A stretch of DNA of 22,876 nucleotides, from assembly GCA_937960795.1 (NCBI GenBank), contig CALGPA010000084.1:1-22876 (forward strand). The letters are read 5' to 3'. Positions within the stretch are counted from its first letter, which is position 1, and each line of letters starts with the position of its first letter. Of this stretch, positions 1 to 8,198 are shown in pieces. Origin of the DNA: an uncultured bacterium. Lineage in GTDB: Bacteria > Cloacimonadota > Cloacimonadia > Cloacimonadales > Cloacimonadaceae. The notes beneath the pieces are model-generated. The model saw only the letters and a program-made list of their open reading frames with translations, did not search any database and was not told the origin of the DNA. Made by a program: the position numbers and the translations under genes.

Positions 1-11
1 CCACATTAGTC

Positions 12-49
12 ATTCCGGAAAGTCGAACGGAGTGAGGCTTATCCGGAAT
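12..49. repeat. Hairpin repeat A, copy 1
   Basis: A 38-nt imperfect palindrome. The outer arms ATTCCGGA (12-19) and TCCGGAAT (42-49) pair over 8 bp, with A41 bulged. Inside, AAGTC (20-24) pairs with GGCTT (36-40), including one T-G wobble. GA (25-26) then faces GA (34-35), and AC/GT closes a GGA triloop (29-31). The 5' flank CCACATTAGTC (1-11) is also found before copy 2. Position 57-65 just downstream reads CTATCCACA, one base off a DnaA box, but it is isolated. Seen directly; the function is unknown and a REP-like element is my inference. Confidence 0.75.
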
Positions 50-153
50 CCATAAACTATCCACAGATTGACACATTTTTGCACAGATTAGGTTTAGATG
101 GCTGAGAACCATTTCCCTGCTTCCTGCTCGGTTGGGCGGATGCCACCCCACGC

Positions 154-190
154 GACAAGATCTCGCGTCTACTATGGGCGGCTACAAGCC
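154..190 (-). repeat. Intergenic repeat B, copy 1
   Basis: A 37-nt segment whose reverse complement matches 10729-10765 at 36 of 37 positions. Read on the minus strand it starts GGCTTGTAGCC, a 4-bp hairpin with a 3-nt loop, and contains the palindrome AGATCT. It lies between hairpin repeat A and the first gene. Its orientation relative to repeat A is opposite to that in the second locus. No coding potential is visible. Confidence 0.8.
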
Positions 191-290
191 TCCCCTACAT
201 TAGCTGCAGGTTTTCATTCGGAGTGATTGCATCTTGCCGAAAAGCCTCAATGCACTATTTTGTCTGTAAACAATGAAAAATGAGGCAAAA

Positions 291-1043
291 ATGAAACGAG
301 TAATCTTTGTGATAATCATCAGTATCCTTGGCCTTGGGCTTTGGGCTCAATCCGCGATCCGTATAGACACAGAGCTTGGCATAGCCATTCCCGGCTACAA
401 CGACGTACGTAGTCCCAATGAAAACAATCCCAGTACGCTTTTGTCCCTCAGTGATGATCTGAAAACAGATCCCGTATTTAGTAGCAGGCTGCAGGTAAAT
501 TATCGTCTGCATCCGCGGCATCAGCTGTCTGTGATGGCAGCTCCGCTTTCTTTCAAGCCCTCCGGCACTCTTCCTGATGACATCATCTATGAGGGTGAAA
601 GCTATGCCTCCGGTGAAGAGATCGATGCCATCTATCGCTTTGATTCATACCGTTTGCAATATCGCTATATATTTCCGAAGCCCGTGTTTGTGCTGAAGTC
701 TGTGGGTGTATCGGGCAAGATCCGTGATGCCGAGATTACACTTAAGAGCAATACCATCCCGGGCAAAAAAAGCAGCAAGACAAACACCGGTTTTGTTCCA
801 CTTTTGAGCTTCACTGCTGGACTTCCACTGATGGATGAGCTGGAGCTTGTTTTGGAAGCTGAGGGACTTGCCTCACCCTATGGCAGAGCCGAAGACGTCT
901 ATCTGGGCTTTGATTTTATGATAAATGACAAACTTAACGCCCGCGTGGGCTATCGTCTCTTGGAAGGCGGTAGTGACATCGACGAAGTCTATACTTTTGC
1001 GATGGTGCATTATGCCACGCTTGGCTTTAGTCTCAGACTATAA
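291..1043 (+). CDS. Putative outer-membrane beta-barrel protein
   Basis: A 250-residue exported protein of unrecognised family. The ATG at 291 is preferred over the in-frame ATG at 273 because GAGG (282-285) lies 5 nt upstream of it and it begins directly with a signal peptide (MKRVIFVIIISILGLGLWAQ, likely cleaved after Ala-Gln-Ser-Ala). The mature part alternates polar and hydrophobic residues with many aromatic positions, for example SYRLQYRYIF, and ends in strand-like segments (NARVGYRLLEGG, YATLGFSLRL). This is what a small 8- to 10-strand barrel looks like. It is followed after 14 nt by the alcohol dehydrogenase gene, so the two are probably co-transcribed, although no functional link is obvious. 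A periplasmic beta-rich protein is the alternative. Confidence 0.75.
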   Translation: MKRVIFVIIISILGLGLWAQSAIRIDTELGIAIPGYNDVRSPNENNPSTLLSLSDDLKTDPVFSSRLQVNYRLHPRHQLSVMAAPLSFKPSGTLPDDIIYEGESYASGEEIDAIYRFDSYRLQYRYIFPKPVFVLKSVGVSGKIRDAEITLKSNTIPGKKSSKTNTGFVPLLSFTAGLPLMDELELVLEAEGLASPYGRAEDVYLGFDFMINDKLNARVGYRLLEGGSDIDEVYTFAMVHYATLGFSLRL

Positions 1044-1057
1044 TTCAGGAGTATATT

Positions 1058-2200
1058 ATGGAGGCATTTAGTTTCCAAAACCCCACCAAGATCCTCTTTG
1101 GGAATGCGCAGATTGCCAATCTTGGCAGACAGATGCATCTTGATGGTGTTCGCCGCTGCATTCTCATCGCGGGAGGCGGATCAATCCGCAAAAACGGGGC
1201 CTATAATGCCGTCACGGATAGCCTGCAAAAGGCTTCCATACAATATTCAGAAGCTTGGGGTGTGGTGGCAAATCCGCGCTTGGACAAGGTCTATGAGATC
1301 ATTGACATGACACGTGAGTATGAAGCAGACGCCATACTTGCAGTAGGCGGAGGATCCGTGATTGACACCGCCAAAAGCGTGGCAGCAGGCATCTTTGTCA
1401 AAGACATCTGGAATGTCTATACCCGACGCGAAAAGATCAGTAAAGCCTTGCCGCTCTACACGGTTTTGACCCTTTCCGCCACCGGCAGTGAGATGAATGG
1501 CAACGCGGTGATCACAAATAGTGCTACAAAGCAGAAATGGGGAATCTATTCTGAGATGATCTATCCCAAACTGAGCGTGATAGATCCATCCCTTCAAGAA
1601 ACTCTTCCCTTCAAGCAGACTGCCAATGGCGCTATGGATGCCATCGCTCATATCTTGGAGTATTATTTTGCGGATGAGAAGGCAATATCCACGCTTGCCA
1701 TCAATGAAGCCTTGATCCACACCATCATGCAGACGACAGATATCCTCAAAGCCGATCCCAAGGACTATGTGGCAAGGGCAAATCTGGCTTGGAGCGCTAC
1801 CCTGGCGTTAAACGGGCTCAGCGGAGTCGGTCTCAAAGGCGGGGATTGGGGATGTCACAACATCGAACACGCGCTCTCGGCACTGCATCCCGAAATTGCC
1901 CATGGAGAAGGCTTGGCGGTGATCTTCCCCGCTTGGATCGAGTATCTCAGTGAAAAGGATCCCGCGCGCTTTGTGAGGTGGTCAAAACGGATCTTTGGTG
2001 AAGAAAATCCTACCTTGGGGATCCGTAGATTCCGTGACAAGCTGCAAAGCTGGGAAATGCCAGCCTCGCTGAGGGATCTGGGCATCAAGATCGATGAGTT
2101 GGAAGAGATTCTGCATATGATCATGATCACAGACACTGTGGGTGGCATTTATAAGCTCAAAAAAGAAGAAATACGCTCACTTTTGATGCTCGCATATTAA
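1058..2200 (+). CDS. Iron-containing alcohol dehydrogenase, YqhD/butanol dehydrogenase type
   Basis: A 380-residue cytoplasmic NAD(P)H-dependent alcohol/aldehyde oxidoreductase of the group III iron-containing family, close in pattern to E. coli YqhD and clostridial BdhA. The N-terminus (FSFQNPTKILFGN) is characteristic. The nucleotide site shows GGGS at 39-42 and GGGSVIDTAKS at 97-107. By alignment from memory with YqhD, the metal ligands are Asp194 and His198 (GAMDAIAH), His267 (CHNIEH) and His282 (AHGEG). Length is normal for the family. The start is supported by AGGAG at 1047-1051. It probably reduces short-chain aldehydes, disposing of reducing power in a fermentative cell; the exact substrate cannot be read from sequence. 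It ends 3 nt before a terminator hairpin. Confidence 0.95.
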   Translation: MEAFSFQNPTKILFGNAQIANLGRQMHLDGVRRCILIAGGGSIRKNGAYNAVTDSLQKASIQYSEAWGVVANPRLDKVYEIIDMTREYEADAILAVGGGSVIDTAKSVAAGIFVKDIWNVYTRREKISKALPLYTVLTLSATGSEMNGNAVITNSATKQKWGIYSEMIYPKLSVIDPSLQETLPFKQTANGAMDAIAHILEYYFADEKAISTLAINEALIHTIMQTTDILKADPKDYVARANLAWSATLALNGLSGVGLKGGDWGCHNIEHALSALHPEIAHGEGLAVIFPAWIEYLSEKDPARFVRWSKRIFGEENPTLGIRRFRDKLQSWEMPASLRDLGIKIDELEEILHMIMITDTVGGIYKLKKEEIRSLLMLAY

Positions 2201-2203
2201 AGC

Positions 2204-2245
2204 AAAAATGGCGGATCGGTAACCATAACCGAGCCGCCATTTTTT
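2204..2245. terminator. Bidirectional rho-independent terminator
   Basis: AAAAATGGCGGATCGGT (2204-2220) pairs with ACCGAGCCGCCATTTTT (2228-2244), a 17-bp stem with one A-G mismatch and a 7-nt loop. It has a T run on the plus strand and A-rich sequence on the other side, giving a T run on the minus strand too. It sits between the converging alcohol dehydrogenase and PreT-PreA genes and can stop both. Confidence 0.9.
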
Positions 2246-2255
2246 GACTATAAAT

Positions 2256-4697
2256 CTACTTATTGTCTTCCATCTTGAGAGCATGAGTCCAGCATAGCTG
2301 CACACAGAGGCTGCAGCCCATGCACTTCTTTTCATCAACCACGGGATAGCCTTCTTCATCCAGATCGATTGCCAGATATGGACAGCGCGTGCAATTTCCG
2401 CATTTCACGCATAGATCAGGGATAAGCGCAGAGTGTTTGCTCTTGGCCTTCAGATCCATAAAGTCGGTGATCGGATCTGCTTGCGCAATGCCAATCAGCT
2501 CTTGGACGCTTGCCAACTTGCGCTCTTGCAGAAGGTGGCTCAAGCCGCTTTCCAGATGATCGATGATGCCATAACCATAGCGTTCCGGCAGCGTGCAAAA
2601 CTGCAGATTCCCGCATCCTAATGCCAAGAAATTGGCAGCATCATGATGGTTCATCGCACCGCCATTTCCGGAGATAAAGACACCCATCGCCCCGGCACGA
2701 GCCAGACTCAGATAGCTGATCGGAAGTACTCCTTCTCCGCTCATGCCGACTATGATGCCTTTGTCCCAAGCTCCCTCGCTTTCGCGAAAGCCCAAGGTGG
2801 GGAAGGTATTTGCCAGAGTGATCCCGGCTTTTTTGGCGGGATAGCGATCAAAGACCTCTTTGACGGCGCTGATGATCGGATAGATGGCGGTCACCGCACC
2901 GGTGAGTTTAAATAGTTTGGGGATATCGGGATCCGAGATCTGCATCACCCAATCTATGATTTTAGCTGTCAGCTGAGGATCTTGAGCAACGATATCTCCC
3001 TTGGTGCCATCCCCGCCCTGAGGACAGGACAGGCTATATTCGATGCCCATAGCACCGGCTTTCTCCAGCTTGCGGGTATTTGATTGCCAGCCGGCTTTGT
3101 CCGCCTCATCATCCCCGGTCACAGGCCCACCCGTTGATGCCATCGTGAGGCGATCCGGATACTCACGGATCAGACGGGAAATCTCCTCGCAGACCCGATC
3201 TATGGGATGTTCTGAGACGTTGTCGCAATTTGCGAAGGTCTTGCCCTTGTCTCCCCAAACAAACATGTATTCGCTGGGGATGTGGATATCTTGATCATCA
3301 AAAGACGTCTTCATGATCCCGCCTGCCCAGCCGGCTTTGTAGGCGAGCTTCATCTGCTCATATCCATCCGTCGGAGGGGCAGCAGATAGCAGGAAAGGAG
3401 AGCGCATCGGGCGGCCAAAGAAATCTGTCTGCAAAGAGACGGGAAGCTTCTTCCAGCCGGGAACTTGCATGAGGCTTTTAGTGGCTCTTGGCGGCTTTGC
3501 AAAACCGCTCTTTCCCAAAAGATCAGCAGCGATCCTAAATGCTGTGTTCTTACCGGCTGCCACAGCTTCCACAACGGTCGTGGGACCATTGATCATATCG
3601 CCCGCGCTGTAGACACCATCTCCTTCGATCTTAAATGCGGGGCGGTTGCCCACAGCGATGATCACCAGATCAAAGGGGCGATATTGCTCGGTGGAGCCGG
3701 CTTCATCCGTCATGAGAGCCGGGGCAAAGCTCTTGCCCTTGGGCAGGCATACTTTGCGGATCTTGATGCCAATCGTCTGATCCCCTTCATTTATGATCTC
3801 CGAGATGCGACAGCGATGGCTGAAATGGATGTCATGCTCGATCAAGATCTCTTTTTCACGCTTAGTTAAAGGCATCTCGTGGAAGCTCTCCAAGGTGAAA
3901 AGCTCCACATGAGCGGCTCCGGCTTTGGCGATGGTGAGCGCTTGATCAGCAGCAATAGCTCCGCCGACCAGAGCGACGCGCTTGCCCTCAAAGAGATAAC
4001 AGCGCCCGCGCCGAAGGATATCCATGCCATAGATGGCCTTGTCATCCCCGGGAATATCCAGCCGTATGGGGTCATTCAATCCCGCGGCTACTACCACTGC
4101 CTTAAAACCCTTTTCCAGAAGCGCCTTGGGCTGCATGACCTGCTCTTTGTGGTGCACTATCCCAAAGGCCTCACTGACCCAGATCAGATCAGAGATCAGC
4201 ATGCCACGATCGAGCCTGGCATCTGGAATCAGCGACGCCTGTCCGCCCAAATCATCAGCATCAAAGATCTCAGGCTCAAAGCCCAATTGCCGCAAAGAGA
4301 CCGCTGTGCCGATTCCGGCGGGGCCTCCTCCGATGATGGCGATCTTGATGCCACTTGATGGAATTGTCTCAAACTCAGGGGATACACCCAATTCTCGGGC
4401 TTTTTTGATGATAGTGGCTTGCACTTCGGGGATGCGGATGGGGCTGTCAAAAAGCTCCCTCGAACACGCTTCCACACAGTGATGATCAGGGCAGACATCT
4501 CCGCAGATGCCGCCTAGAGGATTGGACGCCAGGATTATCCCGGCAGCGCGTTTGAAATCACTCTTCGTAAAGCCCGATGCTGCCATGATGAAGTCTGCCG
4601 GAGAGCAATCGCAGGGACATGCATCTTTGCAGGGCTTGGTCGCGCAATATTCACAACGTCGGATTTCGGAAAGTAGTTGGGCATCTGTCAGATACAT
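2256..4697 (-). CDS. PreT-PreA fusion: dihydropyrimidine dehydrogenase-like flavo-Fe-S oxidoreductase
   Basis: An 813-residue protein joining the two subunits of bacterial NAD-dependent dihydropyrimidine dehydrogenase in the order seen in animal DPYD. Residues 1-100 hold ten cysteines (15, 18, 23, 27, 29, 31, 65, 69, 74, 78) for N-terminal 4Fe-4S clusters. Residues 118-395 form the GltD-like FAD/NAD(P)H part (GGGPAG at 123-128, VGGAIAADQA near 244, YSAGD near 364). Residues 420-735 form the FMN TIM barrel (SCPQG 557-561, FKLTG with Lys597, ANTF with Asn630). Residues 760-805 carry two ferredoxin clusters (Cys 763/766/769/772 and 792/795/798/802). The first has CxxCxxCxxC spacing, one residue shorter than usual. 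ATG 4697 is chosen because AAAGGAG lies 6 nt upstream; the ATG at 4721 has no ribosome site. Several substrate-binding residues differ from DPYD, so the true substrate is uncertain. Confidence 0.85.
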   Translation of the reverse strand: MYLTDAQLLSEIRRCEYCATKPCKDACPCDCSPADFIMAASGFTKSDFKRAAGIILASNPLGGICGDVCPDHHCVEACSRELFDSPIRIPEVQATIIKKARELGVSPEFETIPSSGIKIAIIGGGPAGIGTAVSLRQLGFEPEIFDADDLGGQASLIPDARLDRGMLISDLIWVSEAFGIVHHKEQVMQPKALLEKGFKAVVVAAGLNDPIRLDIPGDDKAIYGMDILRRGRCYLFEGKRVALVGGAIAADQALTIAKAGAAHVELFTLESFHEMPLTKREKEILIEHDIHFSHRCRISEIINEGDQTIGIKIRKVCLPKGKSFAPALMTDEAGSTEQYRPFDLVIIAVGNRPAFKIEGDGVYSAGDMINGPTTVVEAVAAGKNTAFRIAADLLGKSGFAKPPRATKSLMQVPGWKKLPVSLQTDFFGRPMRSPFLLSAAPPTDGYEQMKLAYKAGWAGGIMKTSFDDQDIHIPSEYMFVWGDKGKTFANCDNVSEHPIDRVCEEISRLIREYPDRLTMASTGGPVTGDDEADKAGWQSNTRKLEKAGAMGIEYSLSCPQGGDGTKGDIVAQDPQLTAKIIDWVMQISDPDIPKLFKLTGAVTAIYPIISAVKEVFDRYPAKKAGITLANTFPTLGFRESEGAWDKGIIVGMSGEGVLPISYLSLARAGAMGVFISGNGGAMNHHDAANFLALGCGNLQFCTLPERYGYGIIDHLESGLSHLLQERKLASVQELIGIAQADPITDFMDLKAKSKHSALIPDLCVKCGNCTRCPYLAIDLDEEGYPVVDEKKCMGCSLCVQLCWTHALKMEDNK

Positions 4698-4797
4698 AAG
4701 CATCTCCTTTGTTAGAGCCATATTTACATTGATCCAAGCTTTGGAAGTCTAAGCGGATGTGTCAAGGATTTGTTCAGATGAAGCTTAGTCTCCCATC

Positions 4798-4822
4798 AAA
4801 AAAGGCGCCGAGGAAGGCGCCT
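4798..4822 (-). terminator. Rho-independent terminator after rfbB
   Basis: On the minus strand AGGCGCC (4822-4816), a 6-nt loop TTCCTC, GGCGCCT (4809-4803), then TTTTT to 4798. This is a perfect 7-bp GC-rich stem followed by a T run, 8 nt after the rfbB stop. It ends the five-gene minus-strand unit and separates it from the PreT-PreA gene. Confidence 0.93.
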
Positions 4823-4829
4823 GGAATCT

Positions 4830-5903
4830 TTATTTGATCACTCCCAGCCGTTGCTGCTGGTAGCTCTTATCTTGGATGTTTTTCCACCATTGGCGGTTTT
4901 CCAGATACCATCCGATTGTCTTGCGGATTCCGGATTCAAAGGTTTCCCGCGGCTTCCAGCTGAGTTCACGCTCGATCTTTCCCGCGTCAATAGCATATCG
5001 GAGATCATGCCCGGGACGATCCGTGACAAAGGTGATCAGCTCCTTGTAGCTTCCCAAGCGTGTGGAAGGCTCCAAATCGTCCAAGATCTCGCAGATGGTG
5101 TGCACGATGTCTATGTTTTTCATCTCGTTGTGCCCGCCGATGTTGTAGGTCTCGCCGATCTTTGCTTTTTGGATGATGAGGCAGATCGCCTCGCAGTGAT
5201 CGGTCACATAGAGCCAATCCCGCACGTTCAAGCCTTTGCCATAGACGGGAAGAGGCTTATGCGACAGGCAGTTGAGGATCATCAGGGGGATCAGCTTCTC
5301 CGGGAACTGATAGGCGCCATAGTTGTTTGAGCAATTTGAGATGGTCACCGGCAGGCCAAAGGTACGATGCCATGCTCTGACGAGGTGGTCGCTTGCTGCT
5401 TTTGAGGCGGAGTATGGAGATGAAGGATCATAGGGAGTATCTTCGACGAAGAAGCCTGTATCTCCCAAGGAACCGTAGACTTCGTCGGTGGAAACATGAT
5501 GAAAGCGAAAGCCGGCTTTATCATCATCCGGCACTGCCTTATATAGATCAAGAGCTGCTGCCAATAGGGTCGCTGTGCCCATCACATTGGTCTGCACAAA
5601 CTGCAGGGGACCGTCGATTGAGCGATCCACGTGTGATTCAGCAGCGAAGTTTACCACAGTATCCGGCTGGAACTCAGTGAAGATGCGGCTTACAGCCCGA
5701 CTGTCGCAGATATCAGCTTCTTCAAAGAAGTAGCGCGTTCCGCCATGCTTTGCTTCGATATCAGCCAGAGATTCCAGATTCCCCGCATAGGTAAGTGCAT
5801 CCAGATTCAGCACTTTCCCTTCAAACGAGCGGTCTTCAATAAGCTTGTGGATAAAATTTGCTCCGATGAAACCGGCGCCACCGGTCACTAAGACTTTGTT
5901 CAT
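4830..5903 (-). CDS. rfbB: dTDP-glucose 4,6-dehydratase
   Basis: A 357-residue extended short-chain dehydrogenase that converts dTDP-glucose to dTDP-4-keto-6-deoxyglucose, the second step towards dTDP-L-rhamnose and other deoxysugars of surface glycans. NAD binding is shown by VTGGAGFIG (6-14). The catalytic Thr-Asp-Glu is in STDEVYG (Thr139, Asp140, Glu141) and the Tyr-x3-Lys in YSASK (Tyr164, Lys168). NFAAESHVDRS and SNNYGAYQFPEKLIPL are family signatures, and length is normal. Only 3 nt separate it from the parB stop and GAGG lies 6 nt before its ATG, so it is probably translated from the same message. No other dTDP-sugar genes (rfbA, rfbC, rfbD) are in the window, which makes its position after parB unusual. 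Confidence 0.97.
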   Translation of the reverse strand: MNKVLVTGGAGFIGANFIHKLIEDRSFEGKVLNLDALTYAGNLESLADIEAKHGGTRYFFEEADICDSRAVSRIFTEFQPDTVVNFAAESHVDRSIDGPLQFVQTNVMGTATLLAAALDLYKAVPDDDKAGFRFHHVSTDEVYGSLGDTGFFVEDTPYDPSSPYSASKAASDHLVRAWHRTFGLPVTISNCSNNYGAYQFPEKLIPLMILNCLSHKPLPVYGKGLNVRDWLYVTDHCEAICLIIQKAKIGETYNIGGHNEMKNIDIVHTICEILDDLEPSTRLGSYKELITFVTDRPGHDLRYAIDAGKIERELSWKPRETFESGIRKTIGWYLENRQWWKNIQDKSYQQQRLGVIK

Positions 5904-5906
5904 AGA

Positions 5907-6752
5907 TTACCTCAATTTATCTAGGATTTGTTTGAGCTGTTCGAGCTCTTGTGGGTTCTTATATTCTAGAGTTATCTTTCCTTTGCTGCCCTTTTCCAAG
6001 ACGCTCACTTTGACCCTGAAAAGCGAGCTGAGTTCTTGCTCAAAGCTGCGCGTAAGCGGGCTTTTAGGTGTGGTGGGGGCTTTGTTTTGGTTGTGGGCAA
6101 AGCTCTTTGCTTTGAGCTCTGCTTGTCGCACGGTGAGCTTGTATTTGATGATGTATTCAGAAAAGTCAATCTGCAGATCCGGCTCCACCATGAGCACCGC
6201 TCTGGCGTGTCCTGCCGAGAGCTTTTCTTCCGCGATCAAACCAATCACCGGAGCTGGCAGCTTGAGCAGGCGCAGGCTATTTGTGATGGTCGCCCGATCT
6301 TTACCCATTACTGTGGCGATCTGGGCATGAGTGAGCCCAAAGTCCTCTGCCAGAGCTTGATAAGCTAGTGCTTCTTCGATGGCGTCCAGATCTTCACGCT
6401 GGATGTTTTCGATGATAGCCATCTGAAGTTGCTCTTTTTTGGACACCGAGCGGATCACTACGGGAACGCTCTCCAAGCCCGCCAGTTTCGCGGCTTCGAG
6501 CCTTCTTTCTCCGGCGATCAATTCATAGTCGCTACCTTCGCTTTTGGTGACGATGAGTGGCTGGATGATGCCGTTTTCGCGGATGGACAGCGAGAGTTCT
6601 TCCAAGCGCTGAGGATCAAATTTCTTACGGGGTTGATAGCGATTTGCTTTGATGCGTGAGATGGGCAGCGTGCCGATTCCCGCGCTGATACTTGAGTCTT
6701 TATCTTCCCCCGGGATGAGGGCAGAGAGTCCGCGACCAAGGCGTTCGTTCAT
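5907..6752 (-). CDS. parB: Chromosome-partitioning protein ParB (Spo0J family)
   Basis: A 281-residue parS-binding CTPase clamp that loads and spreads on origin-proximal DNA and stimulates ParA. The N-terminal RLGRGLSALIP motif (4-14) is the typical ParA-contacting peptide. The CTP-binding core shows IKANRYQPRKKF (34-45), ELIAGERRLEAAK with GERR at 81-84, and ENIQREDL (115-122). A helix-turn-helix covers about 138-165 (THAQIATVMGKDRATITNSL). The C-terminal 50 residues fit the dimerisation domain. GAGGA lies 6 nt before the ATG. It follows parA after 12 nt. I saw no match to the consensus parS palindrome within this window. Confidence 0.96.
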   Translation of the reverse strand: MNERLGRGLSALIPGEDKDSSISAGIGTLPISRIKANRYQPRKKFDPQRLEELSLSIRENGIIQPLIVTKSEGSDYELIAGERRLEAAKLAGLESVPVVIRSVSKKEQLQMAIIENIQREDLDAIEEALAYQALAEDFGLTHAQIATVMGKDRATITNSLRLLKLPAPVIGLIAEEKLSAGHARAVLMVEPDLQIDFSEYIIKYKLTVRQAELKAKSFAHNQNKAPTTPKSPLTRSFEQELSSLFRVKVSVLEKGSKGKITLEYKNPQELEQLKQILDKLR

Positions 6753-6764
6753 CGATTATCCTCT

Positions 6765-7529
6765 TTACTTGGATCTTTCCAAGACTTCATTGGCAAGATT
6801 TAGATAGCTCATTGCTCCGGGGGAGCGGATGTCATACAAAAAGATGGGTTTGCCAAAGCTGGGAGCTTCGGTGAGCTTGATATTCCGAGGGATCACGCTA
6901 CGGAAGACCTTTTCTTTGAAATAGCGATGCACTTCTTTTGCCACTTGCATGGAGAGATTCACCCGTTTGTCAAACATCGTGAGCACTATGCCCATGATAT
7001 TGAGACCCGGATTGAGGTTTTTCTGGATTAGGCGAATAGTGGTAAGCAGCTGGCTGACCCCTTCTAGGGCATAATATTCACACTGGATCGGCACGATTAG
7101 ATCGGTGGATGCGGTCATTGCATTGACTGTGAGTAGCCCCAAAGACGGCGGGCAATCTATGAGTATATAGTCCCAATCCTTGAGGATGGGCGCTAAGGCT
7201 TCCTTGAGCTTGTGCTCTCTGGCAAATTCGTGCACCAGCTCGATCTCTGCTCCGGTAAGATTGATGTTTCCCGGAACGCAGAAGAGCTTTTCCGTATTTG
7301 TCGGCAGGATAGCGTCCGTGATCGGAACTCTCCCGATGAGAGCGTCATAGACTTGAAGCTCGACCTTATCTTTGTCGATCCCGACTCCGCTGGAGGCATT
7401 ACCTTGGGGGTCAAAATCTATGAGCAGAGTGCGCTTTTCCAAGACCGCTAATGCGGCAGCAAGATTCACCGTGGTGGTGGTCTTACCCACTCCGCCTTTT
7501 TGGTTTACGATCGTTATTATCTTTGCCAT
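6765..7529 (-). CDS. parA: Chromosome-partitioning ATPase ParA (Soj family)
   Basis: A 254-residue deviant-Walker ATPase that binds nucleoid DNA when ATP-bound and drives segregation of ParB-bound origins. The deviant P-loop is KGGVGKTT (11-18), the Walker A' DFDPQGN (38-44) and Walker B LIDCPPS (123-129, Asp125). The N-terminus is the short chromosomal Soj type with no extra DNA-binding domain, as expected for a chromosomal rather than a plasmid system. It begins 24 nt after rsmG and precedes parB by 12 nt. The Shine-Dalgarno is poor (AGGA 17 nt upstream), so translation may depend on coupling from rsmG. Confidence 0.96.
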   Translation of the reverse strand: MAKIITIVNQKGGVGKTTTTVNLAAALAVLEKRTLLIDFDPQGNASSGVGIDKDKVELQVYDALIGRVPITDAILPTNTEKLFCVPGNINLTGAEIELVHEFAREHKLKEALAPILKDWDYILIDCPPSLGLLTVNAMTASTDLIVPIQCEYYALEGVSQLLTTIRLIQKNLNPGLNIMGIVLTMFDKRVNLSMQVAKEVHRYFKEKVFRSVIPRNIKLTEAPSFGKPIFLYDIRSPGAMSYLNLANEVLERSK

Positions 7530-7553
7530 AATCTATTCTAACATCATCCTTTA

Positions 7554-8198
7554 CTAACGTTTCATGAGATCTCTTTGCGCGATGCTGACCAAGCGTCGAT
7601 AGCCCAAAATCTCATCATCGCGGCTCATGATCTCTTCAAAGCGAACTCCATCAAGGTCTTTCACCGAGTGAGACTTATACATCACCAGGTGTCCGGAGGG
7701 CTTGAGCAATCTTCGCAGCGGAGAAAAGAAGCGATCCTGCAAAGCCACTGCTCTACACAAGATGATGTCAAAGCTGGGACGCCGCGGCATGAAGGCATAA
7801 TCCTCCACGCGAGAGCACTCCACACTACAGCTTGGAAGTGATAGTGCTTCCACCATCTCTGTCATCGCCTTGGTCTTTTTGTTGATGCTATCCAAGAGCA
7901 CCATATCCATGTCTGAATTCACCAGTTTGATCGGGATCCCCGGGATTCCACCGCCGGAACCAAAGTCCAAAACTGTCTTCCCCATAAAATCCAAACATTC
8001 TATTGCCAACAAGCTGTCAAGAAAATGCTGAACCCAATAGTCTCCCGGATGCATCTTGCGTGAGACGAGATTCACCTGCTTGTTGTGTGCTGTTAAAAGC
8101 TTGTGATAGTGCTCAAAGCGCCCCATCAACTGTGGGATATCCGGCAGATTCAATCTCGCCAGATAGTCTTCAAAAATCTGTTTTGTTTCTATCATCAT
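7554..8198 (-). CDS. rsmG: 16S rRNA (guanine-527-N7)-methyltransferase RsmG
   Basis: A 214-residue SAM-dependent enzyme (GidB) that makes m7G527 in 16S rRNA. NLVSRKM (43-49) and the SAM-binding glycine loop VLDFGSGGGIPGIPIKL (76-92) are family signatures. FDIILCRAVA and LLKPSGHLVMYKS follow in the expected order, and length is normal. Its ATG overlaps the stop of the upstream repeat-protein gene (TAATG), implying translational coupling. The second codon is also ATG (8195) and has better spacing (6 nt) from AAAGGA, so the protein may start one residue later. The rsmG-parA-parB order is the conserved arrangement often found near chromosome origins. Confidence 0.96.
   Translation of the reverse strand: MMIETKQIFEDYLARLNLPDIPQLMGRFEHYHKLLTAHNKQVNLVSRKMHPGDYWVQHFLDSLLAIECLDFMGKTVLDFGSGGGIPGIPIKLVNSDMDMVLLDSINKKTKAMTEMVEALSLPSCSVECSRVEDYAFMPRRPSFDIILCRAVALQDRFFSPLRRLLKPSGHLVMYKSHSVKDLDGVRFEEIMSRDDEILGYRRLVSIAQRDLMKR

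Noticed and set aside
3879..4482. Two long plus-strand open frames (159 and 149 codons) opposite the PreT-PreA gene
   Set aside because: They are antisense to conserved FAD-domain motifs and show no protein-family features.
5846..5854. Perfect DnaA box (TGTGGATAA), with a near-match at 57-65, near parAB: possible replication origin
   Set aside because: It is a single box inside rfbB coding sequence and the other match is isolated. I saw no cluster of boxes, no AT-rich unwinding region and no dnaA or dnaN, so an origin within the window is not supported.
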